Below, piece after piece: positions 21,410 through 33,470 of a DNA stretch of 64,000 nt. A model generated the notes under the pieces. It ran no database searches and was not told where the DNA came from. It was given only the letters and a program-made list of their open reading frames with translations. Each line of letters begins with the position of its first letter. Position 1 is the first letter of the stretch. The position numbers and the translations under genes were made by a program. This stretch comes from Chlorocebus sabaeus (Eukaryota > Chordata > Mammalia > Primates > Cercopithecidae): positions 115,241,143-115,305,142 of the forward strand of contig NC_132910.1 of NCBI RefSeq assembly GCF_047675955.1. The letters run 5' to 3'.

Positions 21410-23353
21410 AATTCCCACCTATGAGTGAGAACATGCAGTATTTGGTTTTCTGTTCTTGCGATAGTTTCCTGAGAATGATGGTTTCCAGCTGCATTCATGT
21501 CCCTACAAAGGACATGAACTCATCCTTTTTCATGGCTGCATAGTATTCCATGGCATATATGTGCCACATTTTCTTAATCCAGTCTGTCACTGATGGACAT
21601 TTGGGTTGATTCCAAGTCTTTGCTATTGTGAATAGTGCCACAATAAACATACGTGTGCATGTGTCTTTACAGCAGCATGACTTATAATCCTTTGAGTATA
21701 TCCCCAGTAATGGGATTGCTGGGTCAAATGGTATTTCTAGTTCTAGATCCTTGAGGAATCACCACACTGTTTTTTTTTTTTGGTTGTATCTCTGTAAGGC
21801 TTTGATATCAGGATGATGTTGGCCTCATAAAAAGAGTTAGGGAGGATTCCCTCTTTTTCTATTGATTGGAATAATTTCAGAAGGAATGGTACCAACTCCT
21901 CCTTGTACCTCTGGTAGAATTCGGCTGTGAATCCGTCTGGTCCTGGACTTTTTTTCATTGGTAGGCTCTTAATTATTGCCTCAATTTCAGAGCCTGCTAT
22001 TGGTCTATTCAGGGACTCAACTTCTTCCTGGTTTAGTCTTGGGAGAGTGTAAGTGTCCAGGAAATTATCCATTTCTTCTAGGTTTTCTAGTTTATTTGTG
22101 TAGAGGTGTTATAGTATTCTCTGATGGTAGTTTGTATTTCTGTGGGGTCAGCGGTGATATCCCTTTTGTCATTTTTTATTGTGTCTATTTGATTCTTCTC
22201 TCTTTTCTTCTTTATTAGTCTTGCTAGTTGTCTACCAATTTTGTTGATCTTTTCAAAAAAACAGCTCCTGGATTCACTGAATTTTTGGAGGGTTTTTTGT
22301 GTCTCTATCTCCTTCAGTTCTGCTCTGATCTTAGTTATTTCTTGCCTTCTGCTAGCTTTTGAATGTGTTTGCTCTTGCTTCTCTAGTTCTTTAAATTGTG
22401 ATGTTAGGGTGTCAATTTTAGATCTTCCCAGCTTTCTCTTGTGGGCATCTAGTGCTACAAATTTCCCGCTACACATTTCTTTAAATGTGTCCCAGAGATT
22501 CTGGTATGTTGTATCTTCATTCTCATTGGTTTCAAAGAACATCTTTATCTCTGCCTTCATTTCGTTATGTGCCCAGTAGTCATTCAGGAGCAGGTTGTTC
22601 AGTTTCCATGTAGTTGAGTGGTTTTGATTGAGTTTCTTAGTCCTGAGTTCTAGTTTGATTGCACTGTGGTCTGAGACAGTTTGTTATAATTTCTGTTCTT
22701 GTACATTTGCTGAGGAGTGCTTTGCTTCCAACTATGTGGTCAGTTTTGGAATAAGTGCGATGTGGTGCTGAGTAGAATGTATATTCTGTTGATTTGGGGT
22801 GGAGAGTTCTGTAGATGTCTATTAGGCTTGCTTGGTGCAGAGTTGAGTTCAATTACTGGATATCCTTGTTAACTTTCTGTCTCATTGATATGTCTAACGT
22901 TGACAGTGGGGTGTTAAAGTCTCCCATTATTATTGTATGGGAGTCTAAGTCTCTTTGTAAGTCTCTAAGGACTTGCTTTATGAATCTGGGGACTCCTGTA
23001 TTGGGTGCATATATATTTAGGATAGTTAGCTCTTCCTGATGAATTGATCCCTTTACCATTATGTAATGGTCTTCTTTGTCTCTTTGGATCTTTGATGGTT
23101 TAAAATCTGTTTAACCAGAGACTAGGATTGCAACCCTTGCTTTTTTTTGTTTTCCATTTGCTTGGTAGATCTGCCTCCATCCCTTTATTTTGAGCCTATG
23201 TGTGTCTCTGCATGTGAGATGGGTCTCCTGAATACAACAAACTGATGGGTCTTGACTCTTTATCCAATTTGCCAGTCTGTGTCTTTTAATTGGACCATGT
23301 AGTCCATTTACATTTAAGGTTAGTATTGTTATGTGTGAACTTGATCCTGTCAT
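21410..23353 (-). pseudogene. L1 copy 2 ORF2 remnant lacking RT core
   Basis: The endonuclease begins at 23353 ('MTGSSSHITILTLNVNGLHG') and continues with 'ILNIYAPNTGVPRFIKQVL' and 'DSHTIIMGDFNTPLSTLD' (22853-23059), the latter containing the GDFN catalytic motif. The linker and RT start follow: 'KKSPGPDGFTAEFYQRYKEE' at 21743-22072. The frame then runs through a poly-K tract ('TTKKKKQCG') straight into the ORF2 C-terminal DNA. The lost part includes the FADD RT active site and much of the C-terminal domain. Several frameshifts are present as well. Confidence 0.9.
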
Positions 23354-23416
23354 TATGATATTAGCTGGTTATTTTGCTCATTAGTTGATGCAGTTTCTTC
23401 CTTGCATCGATGAACT

Positions 23417-24430
23417 TTACATTTTGATATGTTTTTGCAATGGCTGGTACTGGTTGCTCCTTTCCATGTTTAATGCTTCCTTCAGGATCTCTTGTAGGGC
23501 AGGCCTGGTGGTGACAGAATCTCTAATCATTTGCTTGTCTGTAAAGGATTTTATTTCTCCTTCGCTGATGAAACTTAGTTTGGCTGGATATGAAATTCTG
23601 GGTTTAAAATTCTTTCCTTTCAGAATGTTGAATATTGGCCCCCACTCTCTTCTGGCTTGTAGAGTTTCTGCCAAGAGATCTGCTGTTAGTCTGATGGGCT
23701 TCCCTTTGTGTTTAACCCAACCTTTCTCTCTGACTGCCCTTAACATTTTTTCCTTTGTTTCAACTTTGGTGAATCTGAAAATTATGTGTCTTGGAGTTGC
23801 TCTTCTCAAGGAGTATCTTTGTGGCATTCTGTGTGTTTCCTGAATTTGAATGTTGGCCTTACTAGGTTGGTGAAATTCTCCTGGATGATAACTTGCAGAG
23901 TGTTTTCCAACTTGGTTTCCATTTTCCCCATCACTTTCAGGCATACCAATCAGATGTAAATTTGGTCTTTTCACATAATCCCATACTTCTTGGAGGCTTT
24001 GTTCATTTCTTTTTACTCTTTTTTCTCCACACTTCTCTTCTAGCTTTATTTCATTCATTTGATGTTCAGTCACTGACACTCTTTCTTCCAGTTGATCGAG
24101 TTGGTTACTGAAGCTTGTGCATTTGTCACGTATTTCTCATGTCATGGTTTTCATCTCTATCAGTTTTTTTAAGGTCTTCTCTGCATTGATTATTCGAGTT
24201 ATCCATTCATCCATTCTTTTTTCAAGGTTTTTAGTTTCTTTGCACTGGTTACATAGTTCCTCCTTTAGCTCCGAGAAGTTTGATTGACTGAAGCCTTCTT
24301 CTCTCAACTTGTCAAAGTCATTCTCTGTCCAGCTTTGTTCCGTTGCTGGCGATGAGCTATGTTCCTTTGGAGGGGTAGATGTGCTCTGATTTTTTGAATT
24401 TCCAGCTTTTCTGCACTGCTTTTTCCCCAT
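23417..24430 (-). pseudogene. L1 copy 2 ORF1 remnant, nearly complete
   Basis: Starts 'MGKKQCRKAGNSKNQ' at 24430 and ends '...LNMERSNQYQPLQKH' near 23417, so both termini survive. The C-terminal 220 codons (23417-24079) are open and hold the RRM ('LHLIGMPESDGENG', 'ATPRHIIFRFTKVETK') and CTD ('LSAETLQARREWGPIFNILK' with A for S at the third place of the first word). Only the coiled-coil/RRM junction (about 24080-24136) is broken. It is the best preserved ORF1 in the window. Confidence 0.9.
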
Positions 24431-25445
24431 CTTTGTGGTTTTATCTGCCTTTTTCTTTGATGATGGTGATGTACTGATGGGGTTTTGGTGTGAGTGTCCT
24501 TTCTGTTTGTTAGTTTTCCTTCTAACAGTCAGGACCCTCTGTTGAAGTTTGCTTGAGGTCCACTCCAGACCCTGTTTGCCTGGGTATCAGCAGCAGAGGC
24601 TGCAGAAGATAGAATATTGCTGAACAGCGAGTGTTGCTGTCTGATTCCCACTCTGGAAGCTTCATCTCAGGGGTGTACCCCGCCATGTGAGGTGTGAGGT
24701 ATGGATCTGCACCTAGTGGGGGATGTCATCCAGTTAGGCCACTCAGGGGTCAGGGACCCACTTTGAGCAGGCACTCTGTCCGTTCTCAGATCTCAACCTC
24801 TGTGCTGGGAAATCCACTGCTCTCTTCAAAGCTATCAGACAGGGACATTTACCTCTGCCAAGGTTTCTGCTGCTTTTTGTTTAGCTATGCCCTGTCCCCA
24901 GAGGAGGAGTCTGCAGAGGCAGGTCGGCCTCCATGAGCTGTGGTGGGCTCCACCCAGTTGGAGCCCCCTTGGCTTTGTTTACCTACTTAAGCCTCAGCAA
25001 TGGCAGGCACCCCTCCCCCAGCCTCACTGCCACCTTGCAGTTAGATCTCACACTGCTGTGCTAGCAATGAGGGAGGCTCCGTGGGCATGGGACCCTTCGG
25101 GCCAGGTGTGAAATATAATCTCCTGTTGTGCCATTTGCTAAGACCCTTGGTAAAGTGAAGTATTAGGGTAGGAGTTACCTGATTTTCCAGGTGTTGTCTG
25201 TTTGAGTTTCCCTTGGCTGGGAAAAGGGATTCCCTTCCCCCTTGCACTTCCCAGGTGAGGCAATGCCTCACCCTGCTTCAGCTCTCACTGGTTGGGCTCC
25301 ACCAGCTGACCTGCACTGATTGTCCGACACTCTCCGGTGAGATGAACCCAGTACCTCAGTTGAAAATGCAGAAATCACCCATCTTCTGTGTCACTCATGC
25401 TGGGAGCTGGAGGCTGGAGCTGTTCCTATTCTGCCATCTTGGGCC
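24431..25445 (-). promoter_or_regulatory. L1 copy 2 5' UTR
   Basis: About 1.0 kb from ORF1 to the L1 start. Contains the L1PA 5'-UTR words 'aaacagggtctggagtgga' (reversed) and 'gtaaacaaagccaaggggg' (reversed). GC-richer than its flanks. Promoter role is known for the family; activity here is unknown. Confidence 0.8.
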
Positions 25446-25465
25446 AACTTTTTCATTTATTAATT

Positions 25466-26030
25466 CAGAGTAATATTTACTGAGTGGCCAATTTTTGCCA
25501 GATTCTATTCTAGGCAACAGGAACACATATTTGGAAAAAAAAAAAAAAAAAAGCCCTGTTCTTATATGGTTTACATTTCAGTGGAGAAATACAGGCCAAA
25601 AAAAAAAAAAAAAATTCAATTATCTTTTATGTCTATCATGGAGAAAAGAAAAGTAGGGACAGGGTTGTGATTGGACAGGCAAGGTGGTATCTAAGCAAAG
25701 AACTGAAATGAAAGGAGCCAAACTGATTTCCACCTGAATGGTCATGGCAGAGGTAAGTTTTATAATGTTACCTTGGGGTAAGAGACTATCTAGCACATGT
25801 GAGGAGCAGCAAGGAGACTCATGTGATGCGGGATGAAGAAGCTGGTGGCAGTGGAAGTGGATGAGGTCAGAGAGGTTCTCAGGGGCCACATAATGATCAA
25901 TCATCCTAAGCGCTAGTAAGGATTTGGCATATTATTCCACTGAGATGGGAACACACAAAGGGTTTGAGCATAGAACTAACAGTTTGAAAAGATCACTGCT
26001 GCTGTGCAGGGAAAATGTCAGTTGATCTAA
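25466..26030 (-). repeat. L2 LINE 3' region (minus)
   Basis: In L2 reverse-complement order: 'atatttactgagtggcc', 'ttctattctaggcaacagg', 'ttacatttcagtggagaaat', 'gaggagcagcaaggagactc', 'gatgaggtcagagaggtt', 'aggggccacataatgatc', 'actgagatgggaac', 'gaaaagatcactgctgctg'. Two long A runs (about 25537-25554 and 25597-25613) interrupt it. Confidence 0.8.
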
Positions 26031-26187
26031 CTATGTCACGATTAACACTTTATCCTCTCGTTTGCACAACGGTAATGTACAAAACCAAAAACTTTGTCCC
26101 CATATTTATAATGCAAAGTACGCTCAGCAATTATCCTGTAGTATGATGTACCATACATCATGACATGCCTTTTAAGATGCAGTGCTT

Positions 26188-26244
26188 TGTTCGTATATAT
26201 AAACCTGCACATCCTGCACATGTACCCTGGAACTTAACAAAATA
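26188..26244 (+). mobile_element. Ultrashort L1 3' end (57 bp) with target duplication
   Basis: The insert holds only the last L1 bases ('aaacctgcacatcctgcac' through 'ccctggaacttaa') and a tiny A-rich tail. The 14-bp repeat 'aagatgcagtgctt' flanks it exactly (26174-26187 and 26245-26258). Confidence 0.85.
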
Positions 26245-26258
26245 AAGATGCAGTGCTT

Positions 26259-27604
26259 GAAGAGTTTTTTTGTTTTTGTTTTTTTCATTCTAAGAGTGTC
26301 TTCAGTTTAAGTCTGTAAAATAATCTGTGCTGCTTTCAAAAGTAATGTTATGACACTTGTGTTGTAATACAGAAATCTGGAATTGTCTATCATTCCCTTT
26401 TCATTTTTTATATCTCACTCATGCCACATCATACCATTGTCTCTTTGCTAGAATTAGAAAGTGGTGGTTAGTATTTTAGTTTAGTAGGTTCTAGTTTATA
26501 GCACTATAACTTCAAAAAATTGTATTTATAAAACTGGAATGTTTTTCAGCTCTCATTAAGAGGTTTTGGATAATGTCAAAAGTGACTATTAAATCAGCCA
26601 TCCAGCTTATTTCCACACAATTAAATTTGAAGCACCCTAGAGGTAAGCAAAGTCAGTTTAGAAAAAAAGAAATAAAAATTAAAAGAAAAATGTGGGTTTC
26701 TTTGTTATTGTTATTATCATAAGGACTCAATTTAAAAAATGTAAGCCACTATGGACAAGAGAAAGCTGGGGTCAAAGCCATAGGGAAATGTGTGAATCAG
26801 TAAAAGACATGTGCAGGAGACAGCGAGTCATTACCACTTCTAGGCCATTTTTGAAATGTCTTGGTGATCCTAAACAAATGCTGTTTATTTTTAAAACAAG
26901 TTGAGATGTTACTGGATTATTATGAAATGGCTAAAAAAAAGATAATATATTTACCACTTAAGTTAGGGAGGCTCTAGAAAAAGAGAAGATGACATTTTCC
27001 CTCACAGCTGAGTTTCTAGGTGAATTAGGCTCTAAATGTCTATAAGAAATTATTATTGAAACATGAGATAATACCCAAATACTAAATAGAATATTTTATC
27101 ATTGAAGACAAACTTGAATGTTTTATTCTTCCCTATAAAACAATAAATTATACCAATTTTGTCAGTAATGGCCTATCAGTGAGCTAAAATTTAATTTAAA
27201 ATGAGGGAATTAACTCAATTTATTCTATTAGGGGAATAATAAACTAAAAATATGACCTTTCCAATTTGAAGAGGTAAAAAGTTTTGATGTTCTGATTGAT
27301 ATCTTTTTAAGAGTTGTACAAATTTTAATAATTTATGCAATTGTCATGCCATTTCTGACACTCTTCATCAATAAGCTAAATTATTTTACAATTATTAGTT
27401 TCCATATATTTCTTCCAAATATAATTGCATAAATCAGTTTCTACATAAAATTATTCTTACTCTTTTAAAATGAAACTATATTTATATTATAGTGAATTAT
27501 TACTGTTGTTCTTCAGTGTGGTATAATGATGCTAAACCCTCCAAATAACTGGGCTGTTAGTGCTGAATGAAAAGAAATCAATGTATAAATCAAGTCAATG
27601 GGCA
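26259..27604. other. Unassigned AT-rich sequence
   Basis: No gene or repeat recognised. Confidence 0.5.
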
Positions 27605-27715
27605 CGAAAACCTATGTGACCTCCGGCTATTGATTTAATCTCTTTAATTCTAAATTGTTTACCTATAAAAATAAAGATTAAATAAATATTATGCATGAAC
27701 ACCTAGTATAATAGA
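27605..27715 (+). repeat. MIR SINE fragment (plus)
   Basis: Resembles the MIR 3' half: 'ctatgtgacctccgg', 'tttaatctctttaattcta', 'gtttacctataaaaataaag', 'attaaataaatattatgc'. Confidence 0.6.
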
Positions 27716-28835
27716 TTCTACATAAAATTTGTGTTCTCTTTCTTTACTAATGAACCAATTAAAGGATCATATGATGGTAATTATATATAAAATACATAAA
27801 TGGCCCTTGATTGAGAAATTTATTCTAACTGCATGGATTTCAGGCAAAAGGGAATTGAATCACCATTCTTTGGATTACAATCTTACAGCCAATATGACAT
27901 AATTTTTCAGCTCCATGCATGGGCAAATTTTTAGGTGAATTGCTTGCAATGGCACTGTCAGCCTTCTTATTTTGCACCCATTTTCTTGTTCTGTTTTCTT
28001 TATTTTTTTGCTTTTTGAGAAATCTATGTTATAGATTCACAGAATCCTGGAGCATAAAAGACTCTTAGATTGGAACATGAGAAATCTTTTTTCTGTTCCA
28101 TGAATTTTTACAGCAGTTCTAATAGGTGCTTATTCATCTGTTACTTACATACTTGAGATGCCAGAAGTGAGTTGGTACTTGTTCAAACATACCTGTGTAG
28201 AGTAGGGATAGTTTTCCCAGACTTCCAATTTCCAAGGGATATTTACTACTTGCTAAGTTTATACCAGTGGAATGTGATCCAAAGTGATACACACCATTTT
28301 CAAATCAGAGACTTAAAATATTGGGGCATCCATCCTTCATATGCTCTGTCTACTTCCTATGAACCAGAATGTGGATGTGCCTGCACTGTAGTTTCAATCA
28401 GGCAGTCCAAAATTTAAAACCCAAAAGCAAAAATAACAGAAAAGACTCCTCAAATTTCCCCAAACCAAGAACCAGAGAGACAGCAGAGAAACAAGATTAA
28501 AGAACCTGGGTCCTGAATGGTAACCACTCTCTGATCTGAAACCTTGGATTATTGTATAATGGAAAAACAAACCTCAGCCTTCTTTAGGATACTAAAATTA
28601 GTATTGACTCTCTGATAAGACACACTATAATTATCCTAACTGAAACAGAGGGTACTTCATTTTTTTCTATTCTGTAGGGACATTGGTTAAGATTGAATTC
28701 ATCTATTCCTTGAATGTATCACAGGACTTGCCTATAAAATCATCTCAACTGACATTAGTTTGGTGGAAAGTTTCTAAAAACAGATGTAATTTATTCAATG
28801 AATATATGACAGATCAGATTATCTATTTTTTCTTT
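27716..28835. other. Unassigned AT-rich sequence
   Basis: No gene or repeat recognised; a short ORF at 28172-28417 has no motif. Confidence 0.5.
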
Positions 28836-28839
28836 AGCC

Positions 28840-30620
28840 AATTTTGGTGAATTATGTTATTCTAGAATTTTTTTCTATTTTGTGTAAATATTAAAATGTA
28901 TTGTCAAAGTTTTTCATAATCTCTTATTTTAAAAAATCTCTTACATCTACAGTTATGTTTCTTTTTCATTCTCAATGCTTTGTATTTGTGTTTTGTTTTC
29001 TTTATTAGTCTCGCCAATTATAATTGTCAACTATATGTTTTCAAGGAACCAGCGTTTGGCTTTATTGATTCTTTATTTGATTATTTCCTGTTTAATTTAT
29101 GCTTTAACTTTATTATTTTGTTCTTCTTAATTTCTTTGGGTTTAATTCTGCTTCTTTTTAAAGTTTTAAGTATGACACTTAGCTAACTAATTTTTAGCTA
29201 GGAAACCATAAATTATATTAAAAGGGTTTTACATTTTAAAATTTAAAAATGAAGAATTTATTTAAAGAAATTAGTACAAATTACTGAAAAAGCTGTAGTA
29301 AAATCTCTTAGTCTATTAGATTTGTCAGTTTCTTCTTGAGGTGCAATCATTTCTTAAAAACTTGCTTAATATAATTTGAGGCAATCTTATTTGATGCATA
29401 TAAGCTTAGTATTCTTATAATGTCCTAGGAAATGGAATCTTTTATTATTAAGTGATATTCTCTATCTCTGTTAATTTGTTTGTCCTAAAGTAAATTTTGC
29501 CTCATAGTGATATAGCCACATCAGATTTCTCTTGAATAGTATTATTCTTTTTCCTCTCTCACTTTCTTTGTTCTTTATCTTAATGCCTCTTTTGTAAACA
29601 GTGTGCAGTTGATTTTGAAAATTTAGTCAGTCTTGTGTTTTAACTAAGTAGTTTAAGTATATACAATTACTGCTGTTTTGCTTAGACTTTTTTTTAATTT
29701 TTATTTTGCTTAGAACTCTTTTTCTATTCATTCTACGTTTTCTTTCTCCTTTGCCTTTTCATGGATTAAGTTTTATTTTTTAGCGTTTGTTTTGGTTCAG
29801 TTTTTCTCCTCTGTTGGTTTGAAAATTATAACCTCTATACTCTAAAATTTTTGACATTTATATTAAGCACAATAAAGTTTAAATTTTATTAGTAGTAACT
29901 TTATCTCCTTTTCAAACAATACAAAGTCCTTCTAAATGCTCTAAGTCCAACTGATACTTTATTTCAGCAATTTTTATTTAGATTTTACTATGTTCACATT
30001 GTTTGCTTATTTTCTTTTTTATATTTCATTTCTTCTGTGACCATGTTCTTTATTACGTTTACATTGTTTACTTATTTTTCTTTTTTTATATTTTACTTAT
30101 TTCTCCTGTGACCATGTTTTTTATCCTGAAACATATCATCTAAAAGTTCAGTGGGGCTGTATATTTTTAAGGTGTCATATTTTTGTGTGAAAAGGCATAA
30201 TTTTATTCGTTTTGAAAAGTAGTTTTGCTGTTCATAAAATTCTATATATTGAGTTATTTTCTATCAGTGTTTTGAAAATATAATTTGACTGTCTTCTAGA
30301 TTGTGTTGTTATTATTGAGATGTGAGATGCCAGTCAAATTCTTTCTCCTATGTAAGCAATCTCTTACATAAGATCTTTGTTTTTTGTTATGTGTCTTTAC
30401 ACTATGATATTATTTTTTAATGTTCTCCTAAGTATTCATTCAGTTTCTAGGATCTGTGGCTTGGAGTGTTTAATTAGTTCTGAATATTTCTCAACCATTA
30501 TTCCTTCAAATATTTTCTCTGCTCTATTTTCTCCTCTTTTTCTGGAGCTTCAATTTAACGTAGATCAATTGTCTTCATTCCATTTTTTTTTGTATTTCAC
30601 TCATTGAGTAATTGCTAAAA
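28840..30620 (-). mobile_element. Ancient L1M/HAL1-like LINE tract (minus)
   Basis: Minus-strand old LINE wording in correct order: 'ttctttattagtctcgcc', 'caaggaaccagcgtttggct' (ORF2 linker), 'gcctcatagtgatatagcca' and 'aatttagtcagtcttgtg' (endonuclease region), then 'ctgttcataaaattctat', 'tctcaaccattattccttca' and 'tttttctggagcttcaattt' (ORF1 region). Too diverged to show any frame. A tandem duplication of 65-71 bp (about 29993-30125) lies within it. Confidence 0.7.
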
Positions 30621-33286
30621 CCATTTCCCCCTTCCTCTCTCTCACAGCCAAGGAAACCCAACTTTGGCGATAGGGCAGAGATTTTTCTATGCAAAGATAA
30701 AGGCAAAGATCCATTATTTGAAATCTCATTTTTATTTAATGTATAATCTCTTTGCCAGACGCTTCCTCTTCTTGCTGAATGTTTTCAAATCTGCATGTTA
30801 AAGTTTTGACAGTAAGAGACTACAGATACTTTTATATCTGCTCTGTTCATTTGTTCATTCTTTTGCTGTCATGTTTTAGCAGTTTTCAGTCCTATAGTCC
30901 AATTTTCATGATTTCTGTACTGCTTACTATAGTGAACTTGATTGACTTTTTTTGCTCGCTCAGATTAAAAGAGGGATTATCTCACCTGCCCAAAAGGGTC
31001 AATAAACTGGAGGGAGAAGTAACTTTGAAAGACAAGGTTTATCTCTTTCACGTGTTGTTAAGTTAGGATACTAAGATCTCTATGTTTATAATCATGGGCA
31101 ACTCTACATTGATGAAAGTTAAAAAAAATAATTTAGAAAGGCCCATGCAGCCAACTAGAAATTTAGAAATTACATGTTGTTTGTCATCAACAAGTACAAA
31201 GAGTTCTATTTAATGGGCTTCGCTCCCCCTCTTTGTTGATGGGAAATTTAACACACTTTTGCTTTCTTAAAAAACAAGAAAGTTGAGTACTTGACTTTTG
31301 TTTTTGGTAACTACTAAAGGTAATCAATCCATACTATTTGAGGGGACAGAAGTAAATGAGTTAACAAGAATTAATTTTAATTAGGATAAGTGGGTATTGA
31401 AAGAAAGGAGGCCCGTGCTTTTTGAATAGATTCCATTTTACTGGAGGATGAGACCAATGAGAACACATTTCACCATTTACTCACTAGTTTTGGTATTCTA
31501 AATTTCAACTTATTAATTTATAATTAGTTAATTAACTTGAAGTTTTTGACTAGTTTCATGGGCCAATGAGGACATCTTGTTTTAATTTTTATTTCCTTTA
31601 TAATGAGCGAAGTTGAACATTATAGAAAATTGTGCTATTTCAAAGTATAAGAAATATTCTGGAAGAACACTTTAGAAGTAGAGATAGTGGAGCATCTGGC
31701 ATATTTTGTTGATTTATAGGTTCTTTGATTTGTAGAAATTAGAAGAAACAGCTTAATGTAAAAATCATGGAATGTTTCATGAAGGAGATGGAAACTTGAA
31801 AGATGAGAAAGATTTATGATCTGATATAAATACTTCAAGTTTTTTATTTACCTGATGTTCATTCACCAATTATACTTATATATTGCTCAAGTTTAATGAG
31901 AATTAAATATCAAAACAAAAATCTACCGAATACATTAGAATTTTTTAACCAGAGCTGTTGGCGTGGCCTTTGGCCTGTGAGAGACTACCTTGAATAATGG
32001 AACACAGGAAATAACCATATGTGAACCAGAGATCCAAATCAATCAAGTTAACAGACGGCGCCTGACAGGTTCCAGATAATCTGTAGAGTCTTAAGACATC
32101 TTGACCACGAGCAGGTTTGTTTAAGGAGTCGACTTAAAGGAATTAAGTGTTGCCAATAAGGATGGAACTCTCTCTTTTTGTGCATTTGTTCCAATGTCAA
32201 CCGGCAGGAAAGTAAAGTGGTATGGATGGGAAGGAGTTAGCCCTGTCAACAGAGCAATGATGGGCCTAGATATGTTCTCTCTCTGCTTAAGTTAGGAGAG
32301 CTCTGGCCTGAACAGTGAGAGGCTTTCCAGTTTGGAAACAGTACTTCTTTTGTTACTTTGATATGTAGAAACTGTCAAATAAATGTCAGAGGACCAAATC
32401 CCCTAACTTTTGTGAAGTAAAATATTATTCTGAAATGACTAATCAGACTGCTCAGAAACACTCATTGATTTGGGACATGACTGCATACATTTGAGAGGGG
32501 AGGACAATGGTGAATTATTATTTATAATTCATCTCATATCTTTTATAGTTTCTATTACATATCGAATAAAAGGTATTTGAAAGCAGTAGTTGACTTTCTG
32601 ATATGGGGTTACCCCAAGTTGTAGCATTTCTTTCAAAGGCAAAGGAGAAAAAAAAGAAGAAGAAGAAGAAGAAGAAAGCATTTCCTAGTATACATGGGCA
32701 GGTAGGACTGCATGATTGGAAATAAACCACACTTTGAACATTTGCCATTGTGGTGTTTTAGCAAATAGAAAAAAAGCATGCAGGCAGAGCATCATTCTCT
32801 ATGCTTAAGGGAGCTATGTGTAGTTCTGAGGTCATATGACAGTATCATCCCAACTAAACTCCATGCACCTTCCCATATTTTGGGGGACTTTTGAAAGCCC
32901 TGATTTTAAAATTCCTATACAATGTTTTCAAGGAAAGAGACTGAATTTTTGGCCAAGGTAGTCAAGTTTCTTATATCCCAAATAAGGTCACAGGTAAGTA
33001 ACTTCCTATACAGAATGCTCACTGCATGAGACTTGTTCTTGTGTGTGGTTAATCTTGTAAGGCATCCCATTGTACACAACTCATACAATAAAATTGCTGG
33101 TAGGAGCAAATCTAGTCAAGATAATATATATTTTTGTAGCACTATTATAGAATGAGAAGAACAATACTATATTCTACCTGTTTCCACTTAGTAGATTGCT
33201 CCCTTCACAATGCTACACCACAGCATTGTGTTTCTCTCTCCTTTTCAGTCCAATAAACTTTTCATTATCTGTTCTTACCTGTTCTA
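30621..33286. other. Largely unassigned sequence with a GAA tract
   Basis: 30621-31060 may continue the old LINE but is unclear. Beyond that nothing is recognised. A (GAA)n tract lies at 32655-32677. Short ORFs have no motifs. Confidence 0.5.
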
Positions 33287-33470
33287 TTAGATTGGTGCAA
33301 AAGTAATTGTGGTTTTTCACCATGGCACGTGTATAACTATGTGACAAACCTGCCTGTTCTGCATATGTATCCCAGAACTTAAAGTATAATTTAAAAAAAA
33401 TTTTAAGTAATTGCGGTTTTTGACATTACTTTTCATGGCAAAAACCACAATAAATTTTGCATCAAACTAA
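33287..33470. mobile_element. MADE1 mariner MITE, interrupted by an L1 fragment
   Basis: Left half 'ttagattggtgcaaaagtaa' and right half ending 'ttgcatcaaactaa' are the two arms of an 80-bp palindromic MADE1 (Hsmar1-derived MITE). A TA precedes the left end. The arms are held apart by the 87-bp insertion at 33318-33404 plus a duplicated target. MADE1 palindromes are the source of many primate miR-548 hairpins; here the hairpin is broken. Confidence 0.9.
33318..33404 (+). mobile_element. Ultrashort L1 3' end (87 bp) inside MADE1
   Basis: Insert reads 'caccatggcacgtgtataac', 'gtgacaaacctgcctgttc', 'cccagaacttaaagtataat' and a short A-rich tail: the L1 3' terminus in plus orientation. Target duplication in MADE1: 'aagtaattgtggttttt' (33301-33317) versus 'aagtaattgcggttttt' (33405-33421), one C/T difference. 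Confidence 0.9.

Larger units (their letters stand above)
21133..25445 (-). mobile_element. L1PA (copy 2), internally deleted
   Basis: Minus-strand L1 flanked by the perfect 16-bp duplication 'aactttttcatttatt' (21117-21132 and 25446-25461). It has a 3' tail and UTR, the last part of ORF2, a deletion junction at about 21770-21783, then the rest of ORF2, ORF1 and the 5' UTR ending with reversed 'caagatggcagaatagg'. Present length is 4.3 kb; comparison with copy 1 shows about 1.9 kb missing, so it inserted full-length and lost the segment later or during integration. 3' UTR wording ('cccattaactcgtcattta') is L1PA5/6-like. Confidence 0.93.

Noticed and set aside
23417..24079. 220-codon open frame as a functional gene
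   Set aside because: It is the RRM and C-terminal part of L1 ORF1 in a broken element; not a host gene.
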